A DNA stretch of 64,000 nt from Antarcticibacterium arcticum. Lineage in GTDB: Bacteria; Bacteroidota; Bacteroidia; Flavobacteriales; Flavobacteriaceae. Each line of letters starts with the position of its first letter. Positions within the stretch are counted from its first letter, which is position 1. Positions 42,852 to 50,946 of the stretch are shown one piece after another. The DNA lies in NCBI RefSeq assembly GCF_007993795.1, contig NZ_CP042476.1:868001-932000 (forward strand), read 5' to 3'. Position numbers and translations under genes: made by a program. The notes under the pieces were generated by a model, which worked only from the letters and a program-made list of their open reading frames with translations, did no database searches and was not told the DNA's origin.

Positions 42852-44399
42852 ATGAAAAATATAAAAGGGGAGGAGCAGGCAAATCTTACTGCTGAAGAGA
42901 TCGAACAATGCATTTTGGTATTGAATAAATTGGTTGAGAACACGAACCAACTTTTCGATTTGCCTGAAGCTCAACGAATATCCTTGATGATGGCGGCAGG
43001 TTCCCTTACCCGGCCAAACAGAGATGAATTTGCACGCAGGAGGAAGGACGCTTCTAAAGCGGCCAAACGAAAGATGATTGAACGTGATAAGCACGCGCGT
43101 AAGGAAACCGGAATAAGAAGTGCGCGGGAAGCCGCCGTGTTTGAAGCGCCTAAATTGCTGCAACCCGCACAACTTATAGAAAAGAGTCCTGAACTTGAAT
43201 CGCCGCGCAACTGTTATGTGTGTAAGACGGTATATACCAAATTGCACCATTTTTACGATACTATGTGTAAAGATTGTGGCGATTTTAATTATGCCAAGCG
43301 TTTCCAAACTGCAGATCTTACCGGCCAGGTTGCTGTAGTAACGGGATCGCGTTTAAAAATTGGGTACCACATTACTTTGATGCTGCTTAGGGCCGGGGCA
43401 ACTGTAGTAGCAACCACCCGCTTTCCTGCCGATTCGGCCCTCCGATTCTCAAAGGAGGCAGATTTTATGGATTGGAGTGACAGGCTAAAGATTCACGGTT
43501 TGGACCTTAGGCATATTCCAAGCGTAGAGATCTTTTGTAATTTTATAGAGCAAAAATATGACAGGCTTGATATCCTTATAAACAATGCTGCACAAACGGT
43601 AAGACGGCCGGCGGGATTCTATCAGCACCTTATGGATAAGGAGAATTTGCCGGTTCATGAACTCCCGCTACAAGCACAGGACCTTTTGCATGATCATATA
43701 AACTGCCTTCAGGAATTGAAAAGCTTTACAGCAGGTACCGGGAACAACCAAAATTTGCCGGTCACCTGGCATGGGCCCGAACCGGGAATAGGCTTAAGGG
43801 CATCTGCCAGATTATCACAAATTCCTTACAGTTTTGATAACTCTCTTTCAGTAAAAGAAGTGTTTCCTGAAGGACAGCTGGATGCAGATCTTCAACAGGT
43901 AGACCTTAGAAAAACCAATAGCTGGAGGTTAAAACTTGGGGAGATTGAGACAACAGAGATGGTGGAAGTTCAATTGGTAAATGCCGTGGCGCCCTTTGTT
44001 TTATGCAACCGCCTTTCCGGCCTTATGAAAAAAGAGAATACCGGCAAAAAACATATTATTAACGTATCTGCAATGGAAGGTAAATTCCAGCGCTTTAAAA
44101 AGGAGGACCGTCATCCTCATACAAATATGGCCAAAGCCGCTTTAAATATGCTTACCCATACATCGGCATCAGGTTTTGCAAAGCATGGAATTTATATGAA
44201 TGCAATTGATACCGGGTGGGTAACCGATGAAGACCCCGCCGAACTTTCCAAAAAGAAGGTAGAGGTTCATGATTTTCAACCCCCGCTGGATATTGTAGAC
44301 GGTGCAGCAAGGGTAATGGATCCTTTGTTTGACGGTATTAATACCGGGAAACACTGGTGTGGAAAATTTTTAAAAGATTACCGTCCTATCGACTGGTAA
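42852..44399 (+). CDS. large SDR-fold protein with N-terminal zinc ribbon; catalytic Tyr missing
   Basis: A 515-residue protein from ATG 42852; an upstream in-frame TTG is rejected because a promoter box overlaps it. Residues 1-115 are helical and basic. A zinc-ribbon-like knuckle has Cys121, Cys124, Cys139 and Cys142. From about 155 a Rossmann SDR fold follows with TGSRLKIGY (164-172) and LINNAAQT (NNAA). An insertion of roughly 120 residues (250-375) interrupts the fold. The catalytic serine (Ser406 in NVSAMEGK) and lysine (Lys428) are present, but the tyrosine position is Thr424. It is therefore probably a ligand- or nucleotide-binding protein rather than a normal dehydrogenase (inference). 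Single gene. Confidence 0.8.
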   Translation: MKNIKGEEQANLTAEEIEQCILVLNKLVENTNQLFDLPEAQRISLMMAAGSLTRPNRDEFARRRKDASKAAKRKMIERDKHARKETGIRSAREAAVFEAPKLLQPAQLIEKSPELESPRNCYVCKTVYTKLHHFYDTMCKDCGDFNYAKRFQTADLTGQVAVVTGSRLKIGYHITLMLLRAGATVVATTRFPADSALRFSKEADFMDWSDRLKIHGLDLRHIPSVEIFCNFIEQKYDRLDILINNAAQTVRRPAGFYQHLMDKENLPVHELPLQAQDLLHDHINCLQELKSFTAGTGNNQNLPVTWHGPEPGIGLRASARLSQIPYSFDNSLSVKEVFPEGQLDADLQQVDLRKTNSWRLKLGEIETTEMVEVQLVNAVAPFVLCNRLSGLMKKENTGKKHIINVSAMEGKFQRFKKEDRHPHTNMAKAALNMLTHTSASGFAKHGIYMNAIDTGWVTDEDPAELSKKKVEVHDFQPPLDIVDGAARVMDPLFDGINTGKHWCGKFLKDYRPIDW

Positions 44400-44441
44400 A
44401 AAAATTCAATTATAAAGTTCCCCTGCTTATATTATTTAGCT

Positions 44442-44482
44442 GAGATTACCCATCGCTCATAGGTATGCTTTGGTGTAATCTC
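44442..44482 (+). promoter_or_regulatory. leader inverted repeat before the DbpA-like helicase
   Basis: GAGATTAC (44442-44449) and GTAATCTC (44475-44482) are perfect 8-bp complements separated by 25 nt, between the SDR stop and the helicase ATG. It lacks a T run, so it may be a protein site or a leader RNA hairpin rather than a terminator. TAACTTTG at 44498-44505 just before the ATG could be a -7 box, giving an almost leaderless mRNA. Confidence 0.35.
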
Positions 44483-44509
44483 CACTATTAAATTACCTAA
44501 CTTTGCTCC

Positions 44510-45820
44510 ATGTCTAAAACTAAAAAAGATCAAAAAGAGATCCTGGAGAAATTAGGTATTGAAAGCCTTAATCCCATGCAAATGGAGGCTCTTGATGCAA
44601 TTTCATCTAATGCTTCAGTTGTGCTGTTATCTCCCACAGGGACTGGAAAAACGCTGGCTTTCCTTCTTCCTATACTTGAAGACCTGGATCCTGAATGCAG
44701 GAATATCCAGGTACTTATACTGGTCCCTTCCCGGGAACTTGCAATCCAGATAGAACAGGTAATAAGGGAGATGGGATCTGGTTATAAGGCAAATGCAGTT
44801 TATGGCGGCAGGGCGTTTTCAAAAGACAAAATAGAATTAAGCCATCCTCCGGCAATATTGGTAGGGACGCCTGGCAGGGTAGGAGATCATTTACGAAGGG
44901 GCACTTTTGCCATTGAAAATATAACCACTCTGGTCCTTGATGAATTTGATAAATCTTTGGAAGTGGGTTTTGAAGAAGAAATGAGAGAGATCCTGGCAAC
45001 TCTTCCAAAACTCAGGAAAAAGGTCTTAACATCGGCGACCCAGGAAATAGAAATTCCCGCCTTCGCCGGAATTAAAGATCCTGTTTATATAAATTACCTT
45101 TCTTCCGGAAAAGCGCAGCTTAATGTAAAGACTATAAAGTCCCCTAGCAGGGATAAACTGGATACTCTTGTAGATCTCCTTTCTCCCTTAAGAAACAGTC
45201 CAGGGATCATTTTTTGTAATTTTAAAGATACTATCCAGGAGGTAAGTGATCATCTTTTTAAGAATAAGATCAACCATGGGATTTTTCATGGAGGAATGGA
45301 ACAGAAAGACCGGGAAAGGTCCCTTATAAAATTTCGCAACGGAACTTACCAGCTGCTTCTTGCAACAGATCTTGCGGCCAGGGGAATAGACGTGCCCGAA
45401 ATTCAATTTATAATACATTATCAATTACCTCACAGCGCGCCGGAATTTACTCATAGAAATGGCCGTACAGCCCGCATGAACCAAAAGGGCACAGCCTATG
45501 TATTGCATTGGGAAAAGGAAGATTTGCCCGATTTTATAACCCCCACGCCAGATGAAAAAGTAAAAAAAATGGACGCCCAAACTTCAATTACATGGGAAAC
45601 TTTATTTATTTCGGGCGGTAGAAAAGATAAGATATCTAAAGGTGATATTGCCGGTTTGTTCTTAAAACAGGGAAATCTTCAAAAAGAAGAACTAGGAAAT
45701 ATAGAATTAAAGCAGGATTGCGCTTTTGTAGCCGTTCCGGCAGAAAAGGCCGGGGAACTAATTGCCGAATTGAATAACAGCCGTTTGAAACGTAAAAAGG
45801 TGCGGGTAAGCTTAATCTGA
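44510..45820 (+). CDS. DEAD-box RNA helicase, DbpA-like
   Basis: A 436-residue ATP-dependent RNA helicase. The motifs in order are SPTGTGKTLAF (I), PSRELAIQ (Ia), GTPGRV (Ib), DEFD (II, in place of DEAD), TSATQE (III), TDLAARGID (V) and HRNGRTARM (VI). The C-terminal domain (about 365-436, GGRKDKISKGDIAGLF) is the DbpA-type RNA-binding domain that docks on 23S rRNA hairpin 92. It probably helps 50S ribosome assembly. The DEFD change is tolerated in related helicases. The VF530-type gene follows 5 bp after its stop. Confidence 0.93.
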   Translation: MSKTKKDQKEILEKLGIESLNPMQMEALDAISSNASVVLLSPTGTGKTLAFLLPILEDLDPECRNIQVLILVPSRELAIQIEQVIREMGSGYKANAVYGGRAFSKDKIELSHPPAILVGTPGRVGDHLRRGTFAIENITTLVLDEFDKSLEVGFEEEMREILATLPKLRKKVLTSATQEIEIPAFAGIKDPVYINYLSSGKAQLNVKTIKSPSRDKLDTLVDLLSPLRNSPGIIFCNFKDTIQEVSDHLFKNKINHGIFHGGMEQKDRERSLIKFRNGTYQLLLATDLAARGIDVPEIQFIIHYQLPHSAPEFTHRNGRTARMNQKGTAYVLHWEKEDLPDFITPTPDEKVKKMDAQTSITWETLFISGGRKDKISKGDIAGLFLKQGNLQKEELGNIELKQDCAFVAVPAEKAGELIAELNNSRLKRKKVRVSLI

Positions 45821-45825
45821 TATTT

Positions 45826-46044
45826 ATGGAAGGTAAACAAACCAATAATCCGTTACACGGAATAAAACTCGCAGATATCCTGGACTATCTCGTAGAAAAA
45901 TATGGTTGGGAAGAACTTGGGCAAAGGATCAATATAAGATGTTTTACCCATGAACCTTCCGTAAAATCAAGCCTCAAATTTCTTAGAAGAACCCCTTGGG
46001 CACGGGAAAAGGTAGAACAACTTTATTTAAAATCTAATCCCTGA
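45826..46044 (+). CDS. VF530-type small DNA-binding protein
   Basis: A 72-residue protein matching the VF530 (DUF2132) family: NNPLHGIKLADILDYLV, then YGWEELGQRINIRCF, then SLKFLRRTPWAREKVE. Members are small DNA-binding proteins with a helical fold. It starts 5 bp after the helicase, so it is cotranscribed; the pairing may be for regulation or simply packing. Function in this context is unknown. Confidence 0.88.
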   Translation: MEGKQTNNPLHGIKLADILDYLVEKYGWEELGQRINIRCFTHEPSVKSSLKFLRRTPWAREKVEQLYLKSNP

Positions 46045-46212
46045 TCTTCCAAAAACCGAGGGATTACCTCTATTTTAATTATTTTGGATCCTGGTTATCT
46101 TTAAAAATTGTTTTTGAAAGGATTATCGGTACCCCATGTGGTGTAACCGGTAAATGTTGCTTTTAATTTTTCTACAAAACTGTGGAAAGTATAATTTTTA
46201 AATATCTTCACT

Positions 46213-46668
46213 ATGAAAGCGTTCTCCAACATTCTAAATTTAAAAACTATTCTGTTTTCTATCAGCCTGCTCATCTCGATTAATTTGGTGGCGCAGGAGG
46301 AAAACTCCCTGGTCAAAATTGCCCAGGATCCAACTTTGGAATGGGGTCCATGTCCCGATTTTATGCCTGAGGGTTGTAAATTAACGGTATTACATGGGGA
46401 TCCGGCCCGGAAAAATTCAGATATTTTTATTCAGTTTCCCGCGAATTCTGAAATTCCCAATCATTATCATACTTCAGCAGAACGAATGGTCCTCATTGAA
46501 GGGGAACTGGAAGTTACATATGAGGGAGAGGAAAAACAAACCATGAAAGCGGGATCTTATGCTTACGGCCCGGCATTGAAACATCATACTGGAAGATGTG
46601 GCGACGCTCCCTGCGTGTTGTTTATAGCTTTTGAGGAAGCTGTAGATGCTATTGCCGTAAAAGACTAG
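46213..46668 (+). CDS. secreted cupin-domain protein
   Basis: A 151-residue protein with signal peptide (about 1-27, ILNLKTILFSISLLISINLV) and a cupin barrel. The conserved cupin motifs are PNHYHTSAERMVLIEGELEV (motif 1: H-x-H, E) and YAYGPALKHHTGRCG (motif 2: H). A metal site of three His and a Glu is plausible. Two cysteine pairs (CPDFMPEGC and CGDAPC) are suited to disulfides in the periplasm. It could be an enzyme or binding protein; no substrate is known. Confidence 0.82.
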   Translation: MKAFSNILNLKTILFSISLLISINLVAQEENSLVKIAQDPTLEWGPCPDFMPEGCKLTVLHGDPARKNSDIFIQFPANSEIPNHYHTSAERMVLIEGELEVTYEGEEKQTMKAGSYAYGPALKHHTGRCGDAPCVLFIAFEEAVDAIAVKD

Positions 46669-46799
46669 AATTTCTGCTGGAGCTCTTAATAGAATATTGC
46701 TGAAAATATCCAGGGGTACTGCTTATCTTGTCTATTGTAACAAAGAATTTCTATTTTTACATTCTAATGATTTTTAGCCTTAGTGGCACTTAAGAAATA

Positions 46800-47369
46800 A
46801 TGTATAAAGAAATTCTCGGCCACATCTTAAAGGAAATTCAACTAACTCCCACAGAGCAGGAAGAATTTGTAAGCATTCTTTCTGAAGTCAAGGTCCCGAA
46901 AAAGGAATTTCTTATTTCTCCCGGTCAACAGGTGAAGGCTGAATATTATGTGGTGAGCGGGTGCCTGATGGCTTATTATATGGATGAAAAGGGAGCCAGG
47001 CATATACTTCAATTTGCGGTTGAAGATTGGTGGATCTCAGATTTTGAAGCCTTCTTTGACAGCCAACCTGCACAGTTGTATGTAGAAACCCTTGAAGATT
47101 CAGTTCTTTTGGAAATAAAAAAGGACGCCCTGGAAGAATTGTACCATCGCATACCTCAATTTGAACGTTTTTTCAGGATTAAGATAACCGGTGCTTTTGT
47201 AGCTTTAAGAAGCAGGGTACTTTCTTCTCTTCAAAAATCGGGGAAACAACGGTATCTGGAATTTTGTGCAGCTTATCCCGAAATAAAAGAACGTGTTCCA
47301 AACTCCCATATCGCAAATTATCTGGGGCTGAAACCTGAAAGCCTGAGCCGAATTAGAAAAGAATTATAA
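46800..47369 (+). CDS. Crp/Fnr family transcriptional regulator
   Basis: A 189-residue regulator with a cyclic-nucleotide-binding-like N-terminal domain (GQQVKAEYYVVSGCLMAYY, then QFAVEDWWISDFEAFF) and a C-terminal helix-turn-helix that keeps SHIANYLGLKPESLSRIRK. The last strand is short, as in the small Crp/Fnr variants of Bacteroidota. It lies 180 bp upstream of DJ-1/PfpI and ene-reductase genes, and no closer gene is on the strand, so it may regulate these two (inference). There are no cysteines for an FeS cluster. Confidence 0.9.
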   Translation: MYKEILGHILKEIQLTPTEQEEFVSILSEVKVPKKEFLISPGQQVKAEYYVVSGCLMAYYMDEKGARHILQFAVEDWWISDFEAFFDSQPAQLYVETLEDSVLLEIKKDALEELYHRIPQFERFFRIKITGAFVALRSRVLSSLQKSGKQRYLEFCAAYPEIKERVPNSHIANYLGLKPESLSRIRKEL

Positions 47370-47548
47370 GCGCTTAACAATTTTTAACAGGTTTCCCTAA
47401 CATACATCAAGTACACGCTCGCCTTAACAGTTTTATCTTTGAATTCTTCAGAAGATATTTCTTGAATTTTAGATCAATTAACTTCCTGAAAGATTTTTCC
47501 TGTTTTAATTAAATGGGAAATAAATTATAAACTTTTAAAATTTTAGCT

Positions 47549-48232
47549 ATGAAAAAAATATTGTTTGTTTTAACCAGCAATGATGAAATGGGAAACACCG
47601 GTCATAAAACTGGGTTTTGGATAGAAGAATTTGCAGCGCCATATTATTTACTTAAAGACCGCGGTTTTGATATTACCATTGCAACTCCTAAAGGAGGTCA
47701 GGCTCCAATTGATCCCAACAGTGAAAAAGAAGATGCGCAAACTCCTGCCACAGATAGGTATTATAAAGATAAGGAAACACAGGATTTATTGGCAAATACG
47801 CAACTTTTAAGTAACATAGATTCCGCAAATTTTGATGCCGTTTTTTATCCAGGTGGGCACGGTCTTTTATGGGACCTTGTGGATGATACAATATCAACAA
47901 ACCTCATAGAGACAATGTACGCGGCAGGTAAGCCGGTAGCATTTGTGTGTCATTCTCCCGCAATTCTTAAAAATGTAAAAAATGTAGATGGAAGACCTTT
48001 GGTAGAAGGTAAAAAAGTGACCGGTTTCACCAATGGGGAAGAAGCCGGGGTAGAATTGACAGATGTTGTACCATTTTTGCTGGAAGATATGCTAAAGGAA
48101 AAAGGAGGAAATTACTCTAAAACCGGCGATTGGGCACCTTATGCGGTAGAAGATGGATTATTGATAACCGGGCAGAATCCCGCATCATCTGAAAAGGTTG
48201 CGGAAAAACTGGCTGAAAAATTAAATAGATAG
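47549..48232 (+). CDS. DJ-1/PfpI family protein (type 1 glutamine amidotransferase-like)
   Basis: A 227-residue protein of the DJ-1/PfpI superfamily with the nucleophile cysteine in VAFVCHSPAIL (around residue 134) and GGHGLLWDLVDD in the oxyanion region. It resembles Hsp31/glyoxalase III-type members (KTGFWIEEFAAPY, EDAQTPATDRYY). It may handle glyoxals or protein glycation. The next gene, an ene-reductase, starts 9 bp after its stop; reactive-electrophile defence fits both. Confidence 0.92.
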   Translation: MKKILFVLTSNDEMGNTGHKTGFWIEEFAAPYYLLKDRGFDITIATPKGGQAPIDPNSEKEDAQTPATDRYYKDKETQDLLANTQLLSNIDSANFDAVFYPGGHGLLWDLVDDTISTNLIETMYAAGKPVAFVCHSPAILKNVKNVDGRPLVEGKKVTGFTNGEEAGVELTDVVPFLLEDMLKEKGGNYSKTGDWAPYAVEDGLLITGQNPASSEKVAEKLAEKLNR

Positions 48233-48241
48233 AAAATTATT

Positions 48242-49354
48242 ATGAGTAAAACACAAGCATTATTACAAGAATATAATTTAAATGGGCTTCAATTACCCAA
48301 CCGTTTGGTTATGGCTCCCATGACAAGAAGCCGTGCAGCGAATGCCGGAAATATCCCTACAGGAGACTTGCAGGGGGAATACTATGCCCAACGCGCCAGT
48401 GCGGGCCTTATAATTTCAGAAGGTTCTCAGGTTTCGCCCCAGGCTGTTGGCTATGTAAACACGCCGGGAATTCATACGAAGGAACAGGTTGAAGGCTGGA
48501 AGGACGTTACTAAAAAAGTTCATCAGGCCAACGGGAGGATTTTTATTCAGCTGTGGCACGTGGGTAGGATGTCTCATCCAGATTTTCATAATGGAGATTT
48601 GCCCCTTGCACCTTCGGCAATTAATCCGGGAGGTAAATCTTTTACTCCAGAGGGGTTTAAGGACACTGTAACTCCCAAGGCAATGACCAGGGAAGAAATA
48701 AAGCAAACCGTTCAGGATTTTAAAAATGCTGCTGCCAATGCTATGGAAGCCGGTTTTGACGGAGTTGAGATACATTCATCAAACGGGTACCTTTTCCACC
48801 AATTCTTTAACGCTACATCAAATAAGCGTACAGATGAATATGGTGGCAGTAAAGAAAACAGGGCAAGATTCCTTTTTGAAGTCATTGAGGCAATAAAGGA
48901 AGTGATGCCGGAAAACAAGATAGGTTTAAGGTTAAATCCTTCCCTTAATGATGTCTTCGGGATGACAATGGATGAGGAGACCATTCCTACTTTCGATTAT
49001 ATTATAGGAAAATTAAATCAATATGACCTTGCATATCTTCATTTGTCTGAACCATTTACAGATGTTTCAAATATCCCGTTTGCAGTAAGTGAAATTGCAA
49101 AACGTTACCGTCCCTTATACAAGGGAACTATCATAATTAACAGTGACTTTGACCAGGAAAAAGGAAATAAAGTTATAGATGAGGGTTTTGCAGATCTCGT
49201 GGCCTTTGGAAAACCTTATATTTCCAACCCCGATCTGGCCGAAAGGTTTGAACAGAATATTCCGTTGACAGATTGGGACAAGGATACTTTTTATACCCCG
49301 GGTAAAGAAGGATATCTTGACTATGAAAAGAAAACCGAAGAGGTTTCTCTTTAA
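48242..49354 (+). CDS. alkene reductase, Old Yellow Enzyme family (NemA-like)
   Basis: A 370-residue FMN-dependent ene-reductase that reduces activated C=C bonds (enones, maleimides, nitro compounds). The FMN-contact motifs are LVMAPMTRSRA, IFIQLWHVGRMSHPDF (His with the next acidic/asparagine pair) and GFDGVEIHSSNGYLFHQFF. The C-terminal region LVAFGKPYISNPDLAERF is diagnostic. It is co-transcribed with the DJ-1-like gene and ends at a terminator. Confidence 0.94.
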   Translation: MSKTQALLQEYNLNGLQLPNRLVMAPMTRSRAANAGNIPTGDLQGEYYAQRASAGLIISEGSQVSPQAVGYVNTPGIHTKEQVEGWKDVTKKVHQANGRIFIQLWHVGRMSHPDFHNGDLPLAPSAINPGGKSFTPEGFKDTVTPKAMTREEIKQTVQDFKNAAANAMEAGFDGVEIHSSNGYLFHQFFNATSNKRTDEYGGSKENRARFLFEVIEAIKEVMPENKIGLRLNPSLNDVFGMTMDEETIPTFDYIIGKLNQYDLAYLHLSEPFTDVSNIPFAVSEIAKRYRPLYKGTIIINSDFDQEKGNKVIDEGFADLVAFGKPYISNPDLAERFEQNIPLTDWDKDTFYTPGKEGYLDYEKKTEEVSL

Positions 49355-49372
49355 TACACGTTTTTAAGAGAT

Positions 49373-49424
49373 AAAGAGGTAATTGCAGGTATTGGATTGA
49401 TACTAAGCATTTACCTCTTTTTTT
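49373..49424 (+). terminator. terminator of ene-reductase gene
   Basis: A stem AAAGAGGTAA / TTTACCTCTTT with a nested smaller hairpin in the loop, followed by TTTTTTTA. It ends 66 bp after the stop. Confidence 0.8.
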
Positions 49425-49474
49425 ATTTAAATTTTGAACTGAATAAAAAGTCTCTACAAGTAAATAAAATGACG

Positions 49475-49482
49475 TAGTTTTG
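49475..49482 (+). promoter_or_regulatory. -7 box (TAGTTTTG) for the J-domain/KTSC gene
   Basis: TAGTTTTG fits TAnnTTTG and lies 23 bp before the ATG at 49506. Confidence 0.38.
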
Positions 49483-49505
49483 CCGCTTATTTAAAAATAG
49501 CATTA

Positions 49506-49961
49506 ATGAAGCGTGTAAATGAATACAAGAAATTGTTTAGTGTTGAGAAAGAGATCGATCTTAAGCAGTTAAAAACCAGTTACAGAAATCTTGTAAAGGA
49601 ATGGCACCCGGATAAATTTCAGGAAAGCGATGAGAGGCATGCCGAAGCAGAAATAAAGAGTAAACAGATCATAGACGGTTACCATTTTCTTGTGAGCATT
49701 GCACCTGAAACCAAAATGGCAAATTTGGAAGAGTATAATAAAACTACCTCTGAAGCGGGGATTGCCGATTTTCAGCATAAGGGGAATGTTTTGGAGATCA
49801 CTTTTACAGATGGAACTACCTATGAGTACTTTGGGGTTTCAAAACCTCTTTTTATAAAACTAATAAATTCAGACAGGCAATTTCGTTTTGCCAAACGCAA
49901 CATCTTTACTTCCTTTCTATATAGAAAGTCCAAAAAGGATAAAGAACTGCAGCCTGCATAA
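49506..49961 (+). CDS. J-domain plus KTSC-domain protein
   Basis: A 151-residue protein with two modules. Residues 1-65 are a J-like domain with the HPD tripeptide in VKEWHPDKF, the Hsp70-stimulating signature. Residues about 80-135 are a KTSC domain (GNVLEITFTDGTTYEYFGVS and the FRFAKRNIFTSFLY ending), a small domain usually attached to lysyl-tRNA synthetases or phage proteins. The linker is short and acidic. It may link DnaK recruitment to a nucleic-acid or protein target. Its own terminator follows. Confidence 0.85.
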   Translation: MKRVNEYKKLFSVEKEIDLKQLKTSYRNLVKEWHPDKFQESDERHAEAEIKSKQIIDGYHFLVSIAPETKMANLEEYNKTTSEAGIADFQHKGNVLEITFTDGTTYEYFGVSKPLFIKLINSDRQFRFAKRNIFTSFLYRKSKKDKELQPA

Positions 49962-49978
49962 GCATACATTTGAAATTT

Positions 49979-50016
49979 AAAAATCCCAAATTCCTTCAGG
50001 CATTTGGGATTTTTTC
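49979..50016 (+). terminator. terminator of the J-domain/KTSC gene
   Basis: AAAAATCCCAAAT / ATTTGGGATTTTTT stem with a 10-nt loop, 17 bp after the stop. Confidence 0.92.
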
Positions 50017-50049
50017 ATGTTCCTTTTTAAGATAATTAAGGAAAAAAGA

Positions 50050-50078
50050 AAAGGCTCAAACCTTTCGGGTGAGCCTTT
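50050..50078 (-). terminator. terminator of the heptad-histidine lipoprotein gene
   Basis: AAAGGCTCA / TGAGCCTTT stem; on the minus strand the hairpin is followed by TCTTTTTTCC. It is 34 bp beyond the lipoprotein stop. Confidence 0.88.
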
Positions 50079-50111
50079 ATCTTCAATTAACACTTATGTA
50101 AATGTTAGTAT

Positions 50112-50624
50112 TTATTGATTTGCGGGAGTGTCATCTGCTTCATTAGCTTCATCATCTCTCCATTTATCTCTTAAAGATTGATGTTCCTCTCTCATTTGTT
50201 CCATTTCATCTCTAATGGTTTCGTGGTCGTCCATGATTTGTTCGTGAACTTTTTCCATTTCATCCATTTGAGATTTCTTTTCATCATTTGAAAGATTTGC
50301 AAAATTATCCCTTAATGCACTATGCCCCTTAATCATGGTTTCATGACCTGCAAGCAAACCTTCATGCTTCTGGATCATCACTTCATGTTGAGCAAGATCT
50401 TCAAGCATAGTGGAATCCTTCATAACTCTTGTGCTATCCTGTGTTAGAGTCATATGATCCTGCTTTAATGTTTCAAGATCTGCCTTAAGTTGGGTGTGAG
50501 CCTGTTGGATGCTGTCGCTATCTTTCATAAGCTTTGCATGCTTATCATTAAGATCTTTTGACCCGTCATCACAACTGGTAAAAGCGATTGCTACTAAGGC
50601 GAAAATTAAAGTTAATTTTTTCAT
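50112..50624 (-). CDS. coiled-coil lipoprotein with histidines at heptad spacing
   Basis: A 170-residue lipoprotein. ATG 50624 gives the signal KKLTLIFALVAIAFTSC (lipobox Cys18); a longer ATG at 50657 would put a polar tail before it and is rejected. The mature part is one long helical coiled coil. Ten histidines fall in blocks at multiples of 7: His29, 43, 57 in one register; His80, 87, 94, 101 in another; His127, 134, 148 in the first again. The C-terminus is acidic (DDEANEADDT). Metal binding or pH sensing in the periplasm is possible. No family is recognised; resemblance to Lpp-like spacer proteins is only by shape. Confidence 0.72.
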   Translation of the reverse strand: MKKLTLIFALVAIAFTSCDDGSKDLNDKHAKLMKDSDSIQQAHTQLKADLETLKQDHMTLTQDSTRVMKDSTMLEDLAQHEVMIQKHEGLLAGHETMIKGHSALRDNFANLSNDEKKSQMDEMEKVHEQIMDDHETIRDEMEQMREEHQSLRDKWRDDEANEADDTPANQ

Positions 50625-50946
50625 ATTGATTTTATGTTTTTTGGTATGTATTAGCAATATTATGAAATATTCAAAGGTTTAATTCTAATAATGTGTTAAA
50701 ATGTCAAATCTGAACAAATATGAAAACAGGTTTTAACCATAAAGTATGCACTCAAATTTATTCATAATATACCCCGCGGATTGATGTAAACGTTAAGTCA
50801 ACCTTTAAAATAAATTTTTCATAATGTAGATTTATGGGGGTTATAATTATGTTGAAGATTTAAAAGAAGCTTAAGAAAATCATTTTTAAATAATTAAAAT
50901 CAATATCTTATCTTTGTCTTTAATCTTAAAAATATATTTTATACCT
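50625..50946. other. divergent regulatory stretch between lipoprotein and cold-shock genes
   Basis: About 320 bp of AT-rich DNA with no convincing gene. It contains a -7 box for the cold-shock gene at 50909-50916 and the unplaced promoter of the lipoprotein on the minus strand. The leader of the cold-shock gene is rich in Phe/Leu codons in short frames but none is supported. Confidence 0.45.
50909..50916 (+). promoter_or_regulatory. -7 box (TATCTTTG) for the cold-shock gene
   Basis: TATCTTTG fits TAnnTTTG and lies 30 bp before ATG 50947. Confidence 0.4.

Noticed and set aside
44405..44500. Possible TPP riboswitch (CTGAGATTACCC resembles part of it)
   Set aside because: The rest of the TPP core (second conserved stretch and correct stems) is absent, and the gene downstream is a helicase, not thiamine-related.
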